A DNA stretch of 64,000 bases from RPQJ01 sp963698735 (GTDB lineage: Bacteria > Pseudomonadota > Gammaproteobacteria > Steroidobacterales > Steroidobacteraceae), in contig CAVOSA010000023.1 in assembly GCA_963698735.1 (NCBI GenBank), forward strand, positions 57,403 through 121,402, written 5' to 3'. Made by a program: the position numbers and the translations under genes. Positions 18,095 through 26,546 of the stretch are shown here, piece by piece (position 1 is the stretch's first letter; each line of letters opens with the position of its first letter). A model generated the notes under the pieces. It was not told where the DNA came from. It searched no databases and saw nothing but the letters and a program-made list of their open reading frames with translations.

Positions 18095-20128
18095 TCACGG
18101 CGTGTACCAGATCGGTGAACTCCAGGCGCGCTCCTGGTGCTTCATGGGGACGTCCGGCGACATCTTGATGCCGAAACGTACCTGATCGTAGGCTGTCCAG
18201 CGCGGCGTCGGGATCTCGATCGCCCGCGCGTAGTAGAACGCCTTCTGCGCTGGATCGAAATCCGGGTCGGTCCAGGTCGCCGCCAGTTCCGGATCACCGA
18301 TGGTGTTGGTCCAGGTCGCCGTGGCGACGTCCACCGTGTCGCCCACCGGCGGCACCTTGCCCTGCCGATCCTTCCTGCGCCGATCCGCGTTACCCCACGC
18401 TACGTCGTAGATCTTTTCCTGTCCCACACCGTTCTTGTCCAGCCAGCCCTTGATGATCTGGATGCGGTCCAGGTTGCCGCCCTGCGGATCCTTCATCGCC
18501 GCCACCATGAACGTCGGTGCTCCTGTTGCACCAGCGGCCTTCGGCAGGTTTGCACCCATCGGCACGCCGCGGGCGTAACCGGCATCGACGAGCGCAGCGC
18601 CACGGGCATCCTCTGCCTTGAAATCCCAGCCACCGAAGAAGCGCAATGTCAGGCGGGTGCCGGATGTCGCGTAGGCTTCCTTGCGATACATCGCGTCCCA
18701 CAAAGCTTCGCGGGTATTTTCGGTAGCCCAAACGGCCGCGTATCCGGCCGCCGTGTAGTGGTAGGTATAGCGAGTCTTCCCGAATCCCTGCTTGGAGACA
18801 TGCTCCCAGCGAACCGGGCTCGGCTCCTGATTCACATGCTTGCCAAAGAAGTTGTCTTCCTCGATGGCCGTCAGCGAGTTGTGCACGTCCGTACCGCCAA
18901 TGAACCCGAACTTGAACGGGTTGGCGCCGAGGCTGGCCTCGTGCTCAAGACCGCGCAGCAGCCCGGCGCGCAGGTAATTGGTCGGCATCATGTCGCGGGA
19001 CAGCGGCTTGTCTTCCAGCGTCAGGTTGCCGTACTCCCAGCCGGCGACGCCAAAGTCCGCGAACTCGTCGTTGGGCGAAAGCGCCGGATGTGTCTCACTG
19101 TTGCCCTTGGTCTGCATCATCTCCTGCAGGACTTCGAAGCGCGCGCGCCGCTCGGCATAATCCCGCGTCATCGCCTTGCCGGCGAAGTCGACCGGCTCGA
19201 ACATGCGCCCGTTCGACAGATTCGCGTTGTGCGGAATCGCCAGCATCCTGCCGCCGGTCTTCTGCTCGTATTTGGCCATCCATTCCCAGAGCTTTTCCGG
19301 ATCCTCGCTCTGCCACGCGGAGAACGGCATGATCTGCTCCGCCTTGTCTTTGTTGTCCCGGAACAGGACGTTGCGGTGCAGGTTGTTGCCGCCGGGCACC
19401 GAGGTCCACTCGTAGCCGATCATCGCGGTGAACCGGCCGGGCTCGTTGAACTTCTCGGCGGTTTCCAGGTACTGCTGCCACACCGACTTCATGATCGGAC
19501 CGACAATCTTCGGATCCTTGACGACGTCCGGCAAAGTGCCTTGCGCCTGGCGCGAAGTCACGTCATTGGCGGCGTCCGCGGAGGCCTTGCCGCCTTCCTT
19601 CATCGCCTTGTTCCACCCGATCAGGATTGGATCCTGCATGAACGCTGGATTGCCTTCATAGACCTGGAACATCAAGCCAAGCCCCTCGGCATGATCGGAA
19701 ATCACCAGGAAGTCCAGCGGGCGCGACAACCTGGCGGGCACTCCAGTGGACGAAATGACCTCTTCACCGCGCGCAAAGCGGTACGACTGCTCCGGCGTCA
19801 GGCGATCCCCGGCCATGAAAGCATCACCGGAGTTGGCGGTGTGATGGTGCGTATCGCCAAAGTAGACGTGCATCGGGTGCTTCCTGCCGGCATAGGGCGA
19901 GAAGCTCTTCTTCATCGCCTCGACTTCGGCAGTCGTCGGCGCTGGCGCAGCATGCTCTGCGGCGTCATCCGCATCGAAGGCGCCCTTTGCTGCGACGTCG
20001 GAGATGTCTGCTGACGGTGGCGGCGCAGGCGTCTTCGACTCCGCACCACTGCATGCGGCCAGTGCCATCGCGGCAGACGCGATGAAGGCGGCAGTCAGGT
20101 CGGAGGCAAACCGTCGGAAGATCTTCAT
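18095..20128 (-). CDS. DUF3604 lipoprotein, paralogue 2
   Basis: 677 residues, intact. Lipobox LAAC at about residue 25. Metal-ligand-type motifs: FGDTHHHT (three histidines in a row), ISDHAEG, AIPHNANLSNG and GGTDVHNS; the conserved ending is EIPTPRW, then QERAWSSPIWYTP. It shares SPYAGRK(H/Y)P, GGNNLHRNVLFRD and the NFFGKH region with paralogue 4, so these two form one subgroup, while 1, 3 and 5 lack SPYAGRK. It would act in the periplasm or at the outer membrane as a metal-dependent hydrolase. It ends 39 bases before paralogue 1. Confidence 0.9.
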   Translation of the reverse strand: MKIFRRFASDLTAAFIASAAMALAACSGAESKTPAPPPSADISDVAAKGAFDADDAAEHAAPAPTTAEVEAMKKSFSPYAGRKHPMHVYFGDTHHHTANSGDAFMAGDRLTPEQSYRFARGEEVISSTGVPARLSRPLDFLVISDHAEGLGLMFQVYEGNPAFMQDPILIGWNKAMKEGGKASADAANDVTSRQAQGTLPDVVKDPKIVGPIMKSVWQQYLETAEKFNEPGRFTAMIGYEWTSVPGGNNLHRNVLFRDNKDKAEQIMPFSAWQSEDPEKLWEWMAKYEQKTGGRMLAIPHNANLSNGRMFEPVDFAGKAMTRDYAERRARFEVLQEMMQTKGNSETHPALSPNDEFADFGVAGWEYGNLTLEDKPLSRDMMPTNYLRAGLLRGLEHEASLGANPFKFGFIGGTDVHNSLTAIEEDNFFGKHVNQEPSPVRWEHVSKQGFGKTRYTYHYTAAGYAAVWATENTREALWDAMYRKEAYATSGTRLTLRFFGGWDFKAEDARGAALVDAGYARGVPMGANLPKAAGATGAPTFMVAAMKDPQGGNLDRIQIIKGWLDKNGVGQEKIYDVAWGNADRRRKDRQGKVPPVGDTVDVATATWTNTIGDPELAATWTDPDFDPAQKAFYYARAIEIPTPRWTAYDQVRFGIKMSPDVPMKHQERAWSSPIWYTP

Positions 20129-20164
20129 GGTGTTGTTCCCTCAAATCCAACCAGCGATAAGTGA

Positions 20165-22069
20165 TCAGTTACCGGGCGTGTACCAGATCGGGCTGGACCA
20201 GGCGCGCTCCTGGATGGTCGCCGGGAAGTCCTTCGGCGGATCGATGCCGAGCGCCTTTGCGTCGTAGGTCGACCAGCGCGGCGTCGGGATCTCCAGGACC
20301 CTGACGTAGTAGAACGCCGGCACGGCCGGATCGAAGTCCGGATCCTTCCAGACCGTTGACAGCTCCGGGCTGCCGATCGTGTTGGTGTACGAGGCGTTCT
20401 TGATGTCGACGCTGTTGCCTACCGCCGGCAACTTGCCATCTGCACCGATCTTGCGGTTACCGGACCAGACCACGTCGTAGATCTTATCGTGCGACTTGCC
20501 CGTGGCGTCGACCCAACCCTTGATGACCTGGACCCGGTCGAGGTTGCCACTATTCGGGTCTTTCGACGCCGCGATCATCAGCTTAGGCGCAGTTCCTTTT
20601 GCAGCTCGTTTCATGTCGCCGCCCATCGGCACACCGTTCTTGTAGCCGATGCGCGTCCAGTTCTTGTCGCCCGGCTTGGCATTGGCGAAATCAAAACCGC
20701 CAAAGACACGCACGACGATGCGCGTACCACTGGTGGCCCAGGTCTCCTTGCGCGCCATGGCGTCATAGATCGATTCACGGGTGTTTTCTTCAGCCCAGAC
20801 GCAGGAAAGACCTGCCGAACCCTGTTCGATTTTGGAAGGCTCACCCGGCACGCCCTCGAGCAACCTCGCTCGCGGGGTGTCCGATTTCAGGTTGTGCTCA
20901 CCGGTGAACGCGAACTCCTCGTGCGAGACGATGGAGGTGTGAATGTCCCCGCCACCGACCACACCGTACTTGAACGGGTTTGCGCCAAGCCGCTGCTCGA
21001 TGGAAAGGCCATTGCCGAACGCGTTGCGGACGTAGTTGGTTTCCACGACCTTGACCGTGCCCGGGCCCGCGACCGGCTTGGTCCATAACTCAAAGCCGGC
21101 GAACTCGTCGTTCGGCGCCACTCCGGGATTGGTCTCGGACTGTCCCTTGGTCTGCACGATTTCGGTCAGCCGCTCGTTCCTTGCGCGCGTTTCGGCGTAC
21201 GCGCGGGTGATCGCCTTGCCGTCCGAATCGGTGAGCGCGAACATCGCACCGTTGCTGAGGTTTCCGTTGTGCGGAATCGCGAGCAGCTGCGTGCCCTTCG
21301 CCCGCTGTGCGTCCATCCACTTCCAGAGTTCCTCGGGCCGCTGCGAGTCGAAATAGGAGAATGGCACCGGAAGGTTCTTGCTCGAACGGAAGATGACGTT
21401 GCGATGCAGGTTCGACATGTTCGGCTGCGACGACCACTCGTACGCCACGAGGGTCGTGAACTTGCCGGGCTCGTTGAAGCTGTCGGCGATCTGGATGTAC
21501 TGATCCCAGATCGTGCGTTTGAGCGCCGGATCGGCCAAGACGGGATCCGCACTGACGCTGCCGTCGGGCTGGATCGTCTCGGAGACGAGCTTGTAGAACA
21601 CCTTCGTCGCTTTCTTTACGTCATTGCCCGAACTGGTGATCTCCTGGGCCAGCGGGTGCTTGGAGAGCGGGTCGTTCGGGTCGTACATGCGCAGCAACAC
21701 GCCCAGGTATTCGGAGTGGTCGGAGACCGCAAGGAAGTCGAGCGGCACCTTCAGCTGCACGTCATAACCGCCCGGGTGCTTCACCTTCTCGCCACGTGCG
21801 TGGCGGAATGCATTGTCAGGCCCGAAGCGGACGTTGTAGATGGCCTCGTCGAACGACCAACCCGTGTGCTGGTGGGTCTGGCCGAAATACGGGTTGCGCA
21901 GTTCGTTGTAGCCCTTCGTGTGGGCAGCGGCCGGCGCGTCCCCGGCCATGACCGCGGTCACGGGCTGAAACGACAGGCCGGCGAGCACGGTCAACACGGC
22001 TGCCGGGATCGCCGTGCGGCAACAGGGCTGGCGGGAGCCATTCGTTATCTGGTCTTTGATGTCTGCCAC
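20165..22069 (-). CDS. DUF3604 protein, paralogue 3, secreted
   Basis: About 634 residues from GTG 22069, immediately after the stop of the upstream beta-barrel gene; open frame extends further but overlaps that gene. A signal peptide is likely (AIPAAVLTVLAGLSFQPVTAVMA/GD) and no lipobox is present, unlike paralogues 1, 2 and 5. Metal motifs: FGQTHQHT, VSDHSEY, AIPHNGNLSNG and GGGDIHTS; the ending QERAWSSPIWYTPGN is conserved. DHSE in place of DHAE and GDIH in place of TDxH mark it as the most diverged copy. Start uncertain because no good ribosome site is seen. Confidence 0.87.
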   Translation of the reverse strand: MADIKDQITNGSRQPCCRTAIPAAVLTVLAGLSFQPVTAVMAGDAPAAAHTKGYNELRNPYFGQTHQHTGWSFDEAIYNVRFGPDNAFRHARGEKVKHPGGYDVQLKVPLDFLAVSDHSEYLGVLLRMYDPNDPLSKHPLAQEITSSGNDVKKATKVFYKLVSETIQPDGSVSADPVLADPALKRTIWDQYIQIADSFNEPGKFTTLVAYEWSSQPNMSNLHRNVIFRSSKNLPVPFSYFDSQRPEELWKWMDAQRAKGTQLLAIPHNGNLSNGAMFALTDSDGKAITRAYAETRARNERLTEIVQTKGQSETNPGVAPNDEFAGFELWTKPVAGPGTVKVVETNYVRNAFGNGLSIEQRLGANPFKYGVVGGGDIHTSIVSHEEFAFTGEHNLKSDTPRARLLEGVPGEPSKIEQGSAGLSCVWAEENTRESIYDAMARKETWATSGTRIVVRVFGGFDFANAKPGDKNWTRIGYKNGVPMGGDMKRAAKGTAPKLMIAASKDPNSGNLDRVQVIKGWVDATGKSHDKIYDVVWSGNRKIGADGKLPAVGNSVDIKNASYTNTIGSPELSTVWKDPDFDPAVPAFYYVRVLEIPTPRWSTYDAKALGIDPPKDFPATIQERAWSSPIWYTPGN

Positions 22070-22071
22070 CC

Positions 22072-22896
22072 CTATGATTTCGGCACCAGCAAGGCGACAC
22101 CCGCCCGCAGTACCCATTCCTGGTTGCCGCGGTCGTCCTTGAAGTCGTAGTCGACCTCGAAGTTCGGCCGCCATTTATGCCCCTTCCAACCGACGACGAA
22201 GCCGTAGTTCACGCCCAGCATGAGCGACGACCACCGTGAGTTCTCCGTGTCGTAAACGAGTGCGCTGTTGCCCACCGAGAGTGATCGACCCTTGCCGAGC
22301 TGGTAACTCAACACGGGCTGGATGTTGACGAGGCCGACGTCCGACGCGTCGTCGTCGCCCGCGAACGAAAAAAACGTCTGCGCGAACAGGCCCCAGTTCA
22401 CGCGCTTGACGGACGAGTTGACGAAGCCGAGAGCCGGCCCCGCGGTCCACTTGTCGAGCGTCAGCCCTTCGGCGCCGGTCGGGAGCGTTCCGGAAATGCC
22501 GATGCCGAAGCGCCCCCAGTCGCGATCGAACGTCATCAGGTCGAACACCGTGAGGTCCGCAAAGCCGTCCGAGCCGCTCGGCGAGGACGTCACGTACGGC
22601 GCGGTCAACCGGAAGATGTGACGCGTGCCGGCCAGCTTGAACGGCAGCGCGGAGCGGAATACGACCTGGTTCGACGAACCTTCGATGTCGCGATAGCTCG
22701 GCGTGTACCAGTCGTACAGCTGGAAAGACATCAGGGCCGCGGTCGGGTCGGTCGCTTGCGCCGCGAGCGCCTCGCTGCTGGTCGCCTCCTGCGCGCAGGC
22801 GAGCTGATCACTCGCAACGCAGCCAGCCACCACAATCAGCGCCGCACACCTGTGCCGGGGCAACCCAATCGCGCGCAAGGCAGTCATGCGCGACAT
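22072..22896 (-). CDS. Putative outer-membrane beta-barrel protein
   Basis: 274 residues. Signal peptide ends near ACA/QEA (about residue 35). The mature part has alternating hydrophobic/polar strands (SNQVVFRSALPFKLAG, HIFRLTAPYVTSS, WGRFGIGISGTLPTG, NWGLFAQTFFSFAG) and finishes with LRAGVALLVPKS, consistent with a transporter-like barrel of the phenol-degradation MetA or porin type. Residue ATSSEALAAQATDPTAALMSF precedes the barrel. It is directly upstream of DUF3604 paralogue 3 with a two-base gap, so the two are probably translated together. Uptake or secretion of a substrate is inferred. Confidence 0.7.
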   Translation of the reverse strand: MSRMTALRAIGLPRHRCAALIVVAGCVASDQLACAQEATSSEALAAQATDPTAALMSFQLYDWYTPSYRDIEGSSNQVVFRSALPFKLAGTRHIFRLTAPYVTSSPSGSDGFADLTVFDLMTFDRDWGRFGIGISGTLPTGAEGLTLDKWTAGPALGFVNSSVKRVNWGLFAQTFFSFAGDDDASDVGLVNIQPVLSYQLGKGRSLSVGNSALVYDTENSRWSSLMLGVNYGFVVGWKGHKWRPNFEVDYDFKDDRGNQEWVLRAGVALLVPKS

Positions 22897-22958
22897 GTAC
22901 CAGTCTCTGCCGGATCTGGCGTGCCGATGGTTCGCCCCCCTTGCACAGTCGGGGACGC

Positions 22959-23261
22959 TCAGCCGCTCGACCAGGCCTTGTTGTCGTTCTTGTCCTTGTC
23001 ATCCTTGTCCTTATTCTTGTCCTTGTCCTTGTCCTTGTCTTTATCCTTGTCCTTGTCGCCAATGCCGGTGGCGTCCTTAGCGGTGTCGTGCGCGGCTTCC
23101 TTCGGGTCGCAGCGTCCGCCGACGCCGACCGTGGCCTTCATCGCCGCACTCTTGGCGGCCTTCTCCGCGGTGCAGTCAGGGTCGAGCGGTCCGGCGCTTG
23201 CCGAGGCAATCGCCAAGGCACACAGCAAGCCGGTTGCGCAGTTCAGTTTCATCCGATTCAT
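22959..23261 (-). CDS. Small exported protein with Asp-Lys repeat tail
   Basis: About 100 residues from ATG 23261, preceded by GGAG nine bases upstream. Signal peptide LLCALAIASASA, then a mature region with two cysteines (PDCTAEK and GGRCDPKEAAHD) and a low-complexity tail of about 30 residues of alternating Asp and Lys. It is strongly charged and probably disordered. The two cysteines could form a disulfide in the periplasm. Function unknown; context suggests an accessory of the DUF3604 cluster. Confidence 0.65.
   Translation of the reverse strand: MNRMKLNCATGLLCALAIASASAGPLDPDCTAEKAAKSAAMKATVGVGGRCDPKEAAHDTAKDATGIGDKDKDKDKDKDKDKNKDKDDKDKNDNKAWSSG
22981..23057 (-). repeat. Hexanucleotide repeat (GACAAG-type) coding the Asp-Lys tail
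   Basis: About thirteen imperfect copies of a six-base unit, GACAAG on the coding strand (CTTGTC on the plus strand), with occasional AAT or ATC variation. The unit is two codons, so slippage would alter tail length without a frameshift. Confidence 0.85.
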
Positions 23262-23315
23262 GTTCAAGTACTCCGGTTCAAGAGATGCTCATGCAGATAT
23301 CGCGCCGCGTTCCAC

Positions 23316-23477
23316 CTAGCGGAGCGGCTTGGTGACTGTCTTGCGAACCACCTTGTCCTTCTTGTCGTCGGCCTTGTCCTCGAGCTTGTCGACGGGCCCC
23401 TTGTCGACGAGCTTGTCGGTCTGGTCCTTGACCTCGCCTTTCACGGTGTTGGTCACGACTTTGGTTCCGATTCCCAT
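23316..23477 (-). CDS. Small Lys/Asp-rich protein of 53 residues
   Basis: 53 residues from ATG 23477, preceded by AAGGAG at ideal spacing, which decides the start within a longer open frame that is otherwise a shadow of the DUF3604 gene. Sequence MGIGTKVVTNTVKGEVKDQT then an amphipathic, charged stretch with KLVDKG and KLEDKADDKKDK repeats and a basic end KTVTKPLR. No signal peptide, so it is cytosolic unless it is exported otherwise. Function unknown; lies between paralogue 4 and the Asp-Lys protein in the same direction and shares their charged character. Confidence 0.6.
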   Translation of the reverse strand: MGIGTKVVTNTVKGEVKDQTDKLVDKGPVDKLEDKADDKKDKVVRKTVTKPLR

Positions 23478-23536
23478 GGCGTACTCCTTCGTGCTGTCGG
23501 TTGCGGTTTGAAAGTCTATTTTTTTCGGTGCTGCGC

Positions 23537-25501
23537 TCACAAGGCAGGCGTGTACCAGATCGGCGATGACCACGCGCGCTCCTGCTGCGTCATCGGCACC
23601 TCGGGCGACATCTTGACGTTGAAGCGCACTGAGTCGTACAGCGTCCAGCGCGGCGTCGGGATCTCGATCGCTCGCGCATAGTAGAAGGCCCGCAGCGACG
23701 GATCGAAATCCGGGTCCGTCCACACAGCCGACAGTTCCGGATCGCCGATCGTGTTCGTCCAAGTGGCTGTCGAGACATCAACCGTATTGCCTACACCGGG
23801 CAGTTTGCCGTCCTTGCCGGGCTTACGTCGCTCCGCATCGCTCCAGACCACGTCGTAGACGCGCTCCTGCGCCTTGCCGTCCTTGCCGAGCCAGCCCTTG
23901 ACGATCTGGATGCGGTCGAGATTGCCGAACATCGGGTCCTTTGCGGCCGCGACGAGGAACGTCGGAGACTTTCCCGCAGGGGCCTTCGAGATATCGCCGC
24001 CCATCGGAACGCCCTTCTCGTAGCCGACCCACGCGAAATTGCGGTTCTTCAGGTCCTGCGGCGTGTAGTTCCAGCCGCCGAAGAATCGCAGCGTCATGCG
24101 CGAACCCGATGTGCCGTAGACCTCCTTGCGTTTCAACGCGTCCCAGATGGCTTCGCGCGTGTTCTCCGTGGCCCATACAGCCGCGTATCCAGCCGCCATG
24201 AATTGCCAGTTGTAGCGCTGCTTGCCGAGTCCCTTGGTTGCCGGATGCTCCCATCGCTTCGCATTCGGCTCCTGGTCCAGATGCTTGCCGAAGAAGTTGT
24301 CTTCCTCGATCGCCATCAGCGAGTTGTGGACGTCCGTGCTGCCCACGAAGCCGAACTTGAACGGGTTGACCCCGAGCTTCGCCTCCTGCTCCAGGCCGCG
24401 CTTCAAGCCTTCGCGCAGATAGGTGGTCGGCATCATCTCCTTGGTCAGGGGCGAGTCCTGCATCGTCAGGTTCCCGTACTCCCACCCCGCGACACCGAGG
24501 TCACCTGCGAACTCGTCGTTGGACGACATGAGTGGGTTGGTTTCGCTGTTGCCCTTGGTCTGGATGATTTCCTGCAGCACTTCCCAGCGCGCGCGCCGTT
24601 CGGCGTAGTCGCGCGTGAGCGGCTGGCCGGAGAAGTCCGTCAGCTCGAACATGCGACCGTTCGACAGATTGCCGTTGTGCGGGATGGCGAGCAGCCGGCC
24701 GCCGGTCTTCTTCTCGTAGGCATCCATCCACGTCCAGAGCTTCTCGGGGTCCTCGCTCTGCCAGGCCGAGAACGGGAAGACCTGGTCGGCCTTGTCCTTG
24801 TCGTCGCGAAACAGCACGTTGCGGTGCAGGTTGTTGCCGCCCGGCACCGAGGTCCACTCGTAACCGATCATCGCGGTGAAGCGGCCAGGCTCGTTGTACT
24901 TCTCGGCGGTTTCCGTGTATCGCTGCCACACGGACATCATCACCGGACCCGAAATCTTGGGATCCTTGAGCGCCGGGGGCAGCTCGTTGTTCGCCTGTGC
25001 ACTGATCACTTCGCGCATCGTGTCGACGGCTTCCTTGCCGCCGGCCTTCATCGCCTGGCCCCACCGGGCCAGCGTCGGATCGGACATGTATGCCGGGTTG
25101 CCCTCGTAGACCTGTGCCATTACGCCGAGGCCTTCGGCGTGATCGGTCACGACGAGGAAGTCGAGCGGGCGCGACAGCTTGGCCGGAATGCCGGAGGTCG
25201 AGACCACTTCCTCGCCGCGTGCAAAGCGATAGGCACTTTCGGGGTCGAGGCGGTTGCCCTCCATGAACGCATCACCCGAGTTCGAGGTGTGCAGGTGCGT
25301 GTCGCCGAACAGAGGGCGCGTCGGGTACTTGCGACCTGCATACGGCGAATAACCGCGGGCCGCCGGGGCGACGGGGCCGTGCGAGGGCGCGTTCGGGGTC
25401 ACCTCCTGGGCGTCCATGACCTTGACGTCCTCGGCCTGGGCCAGGCCAACGGTGCCGGCCAGAGCCAGTGCGATCACGAGCGCCAGTGACTTGGTTTCCA
25501 T
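23537..25501 (-). CDS. DUF3604 protein, paralogue 4, secreted
   Basis: 654 residues, intact, with a Sec signal (LALVIALALAGTVGLAQA/EDV) and no lipobox. Metal motifs: FGDTHLHT, VTDHAEG, AIPHNGNLSNG and GSTDVHNS; the ending QERAWSSPIWYTPAL is conserved. Shares SPYAGRKYP and NNLHRNVLFRD with paralogue 2. Paralogue 2 is a lipoprotein, so near-identical catalytic domains are targeted to soluble periplasm and membrane surface respectively. Located 27 bases after the beta-barrel gene, and probably co-transcribed with it and the sulfatase. Confidence 0.9.
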   Translation of the reverse strand: METKSLALVIALALAGTVGLAQAEDVKVMDAQEVTPNAPSHGPVAPAARGYSPYAGRKYPTRPLFGDTHLHTSNSGDAFMEGNRLDPESAYRFARGEEVVSTSGIPAKLSRPLDFLVVTDHAEGLGVMAQVYEGNPAYMSDPTLARWGQAMKAGGKEAVDTMREVISAQANNELPPALKDPKISGPVMMSVWQRYTETAEKYNEPGRFTAMIGYEWTSVPGGNNLHRNVLFRDDKDKADQVFPFSAWQSEDPEKLWTWMDAYEKKTGGRLLAIPHNGNLSNGRMFELTDFSGQPLTRDYAERRARWEVLQEIIQTKGNSETNPLMSSNDEFAGDLGVAGWEYGNLTMQDSPLTKEMMPTTYLREGLKRGLEQEAKLGVNPFKFGFVGSTDVHNSLMAIEEDNFFGKHLDQEPNAKRWEHPATKGLGKQRYNWQFMAAGYAAVWATENTREAIWDALKRKEVYGTSGSRMTLRFFGGWNYTPQDLKNRNFAWVGYEKGVPMGGDISKAPAGKSPTFLVAAAKDPMFGNLDRIQIVKGWLGKDGKAQERVYDVVWSDAERRKPGKDGKLPGVGNTVDVSTATWTNTIGDPELSAVWTDPDFDPSLRAFYYARAIEIPTPRWTLYDSVRFNVKMSPEVPMTQQERAWSSPIWYTPAL

Positions 25502-25528
25502 GCTGAATCCTCGCTGAATTCGTCGGTA

Positions 25529-26546
25529 CTACTGCTGCTCGGCGGCAGTCCAGTCCTGCTCCGGTGCGGGCTTCTGCTGGATGCTGAGCGGTACGGAGAA
25601 CGTGAAGAACACTGCGTCACCCTCGACGCGGTTCTTGGCGTCGAACTCGTGGTACCAGCGCAGGTCGAGCGTCACAGGGTGAGTCTTGCTCTGCGTGAAC
25701 TGATAAGACAACTCCGGCCCGATGCCGAAGACACGACCCTTGAAGTCGCCAAGCACGGCCGGTCCGCCACTGTCCGCGGTCAGCTGCTCGTTCCAGTAGC
25801 CAACGATACCCATAGAGAAGTGATTCGGCAGGTACTGCTTGCCGGCGAGTTCGAGGTGCATTTCGTTGCCGGAGTCGTAGTTCGTGTCGTCGTTCTCGCC
25901 GTTGAAGGTGAAGCCGAGCACGGCCGAGAACTCGCGCCCCCCTTTGAAGTTGGCCATCGTGTAGGCACCGCCGACGTCGAGCGCCCAGCGGTTCTTGCCC
26001 ATGTTGGCGAGGCGCCCGACCTCGTAGTCGCCGACGGGGATGAACATCGTCGAGTATCCGCTCCAGGCCCGGAACTTGTCGCCGTCACGATGCTTCCAGC
26101 CGAGCACGGCGCTCAACGCAGCGTCGCCAAGCGCCGTCAACTCGTCCGATTGCTCGACCTTGAACGGCGCAACCGGAACGACCACGTTGCCGCCAACCTC
26201 AAGATTGCCGTACGGAAGCACGCCGCTGAAGGCCAGCCGACCGCCGCCCAGGTTCACGTCCGTGACCCACGTGACCTGCGCAATGTTCGTCAGGGCCTCG
26301 GCCGAGATATCGCCGACGACGAGGTCCGTGATGGGCGTCAGGTCGTCGCGACCGGCGTCGTAATAGAAGACGTTGTTCGTCAGGTACACGCCGGGCTTTG
26401 GCACGAACGCTGCAAGCGGCCCGCGCATGCCGAGCAGGTAGTTGCTGCCGCCACCTTCGACCGCCTGGGCGTCGCTGATGAAATAGGATGGTGCCCAGTA
26501 GCAGGGCTGCTGCGCCGGCCGTCGATCGAATGCTCACGCCTGGCAT
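25529..26546 (-). CDS. SphA/phenol-MetA-type outer-membrane barrel protein, frameshifted in signal peptide
   Basis: About 338 residues after repair of one extra T near 26482. Start ATG 26546, sharing its A with the sulfatase stop (TGATG). The signal MPGVSIRSTAGAAALLLG continues in the main frame as FISDAQA/VEGGGSNYLLGMRGP. The mature protein follows the Phenol_MetA_deg/SphA pattern: KPGVYLTNNVFYYDAG, GYSTMFIPVGDYEVG and LDLRWYHEFDAKNRVEGD, ending in a strand LSIQQKP. Family members are barrel proteins in aromatic or meta-cleavage operons. It probably passes an aromatic-type compound through the outer membrane. Tight coupling with the sulfatase supports a joint role. Confidence 0.8.

Noticed and set aside
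22981..23057. Short tandem repeats considered as a CRISPR array
   Set aside because: The unit is six bases with no spacers and lies in a coding frame giving Asp-Lys.
23478..23762. Upstream part of a 148-residue frame containing the 53-residue protein
   Set aside because: It overlaps DUF3604 paralogue 4 in another frame, and an AAGGAG site supports the short start.
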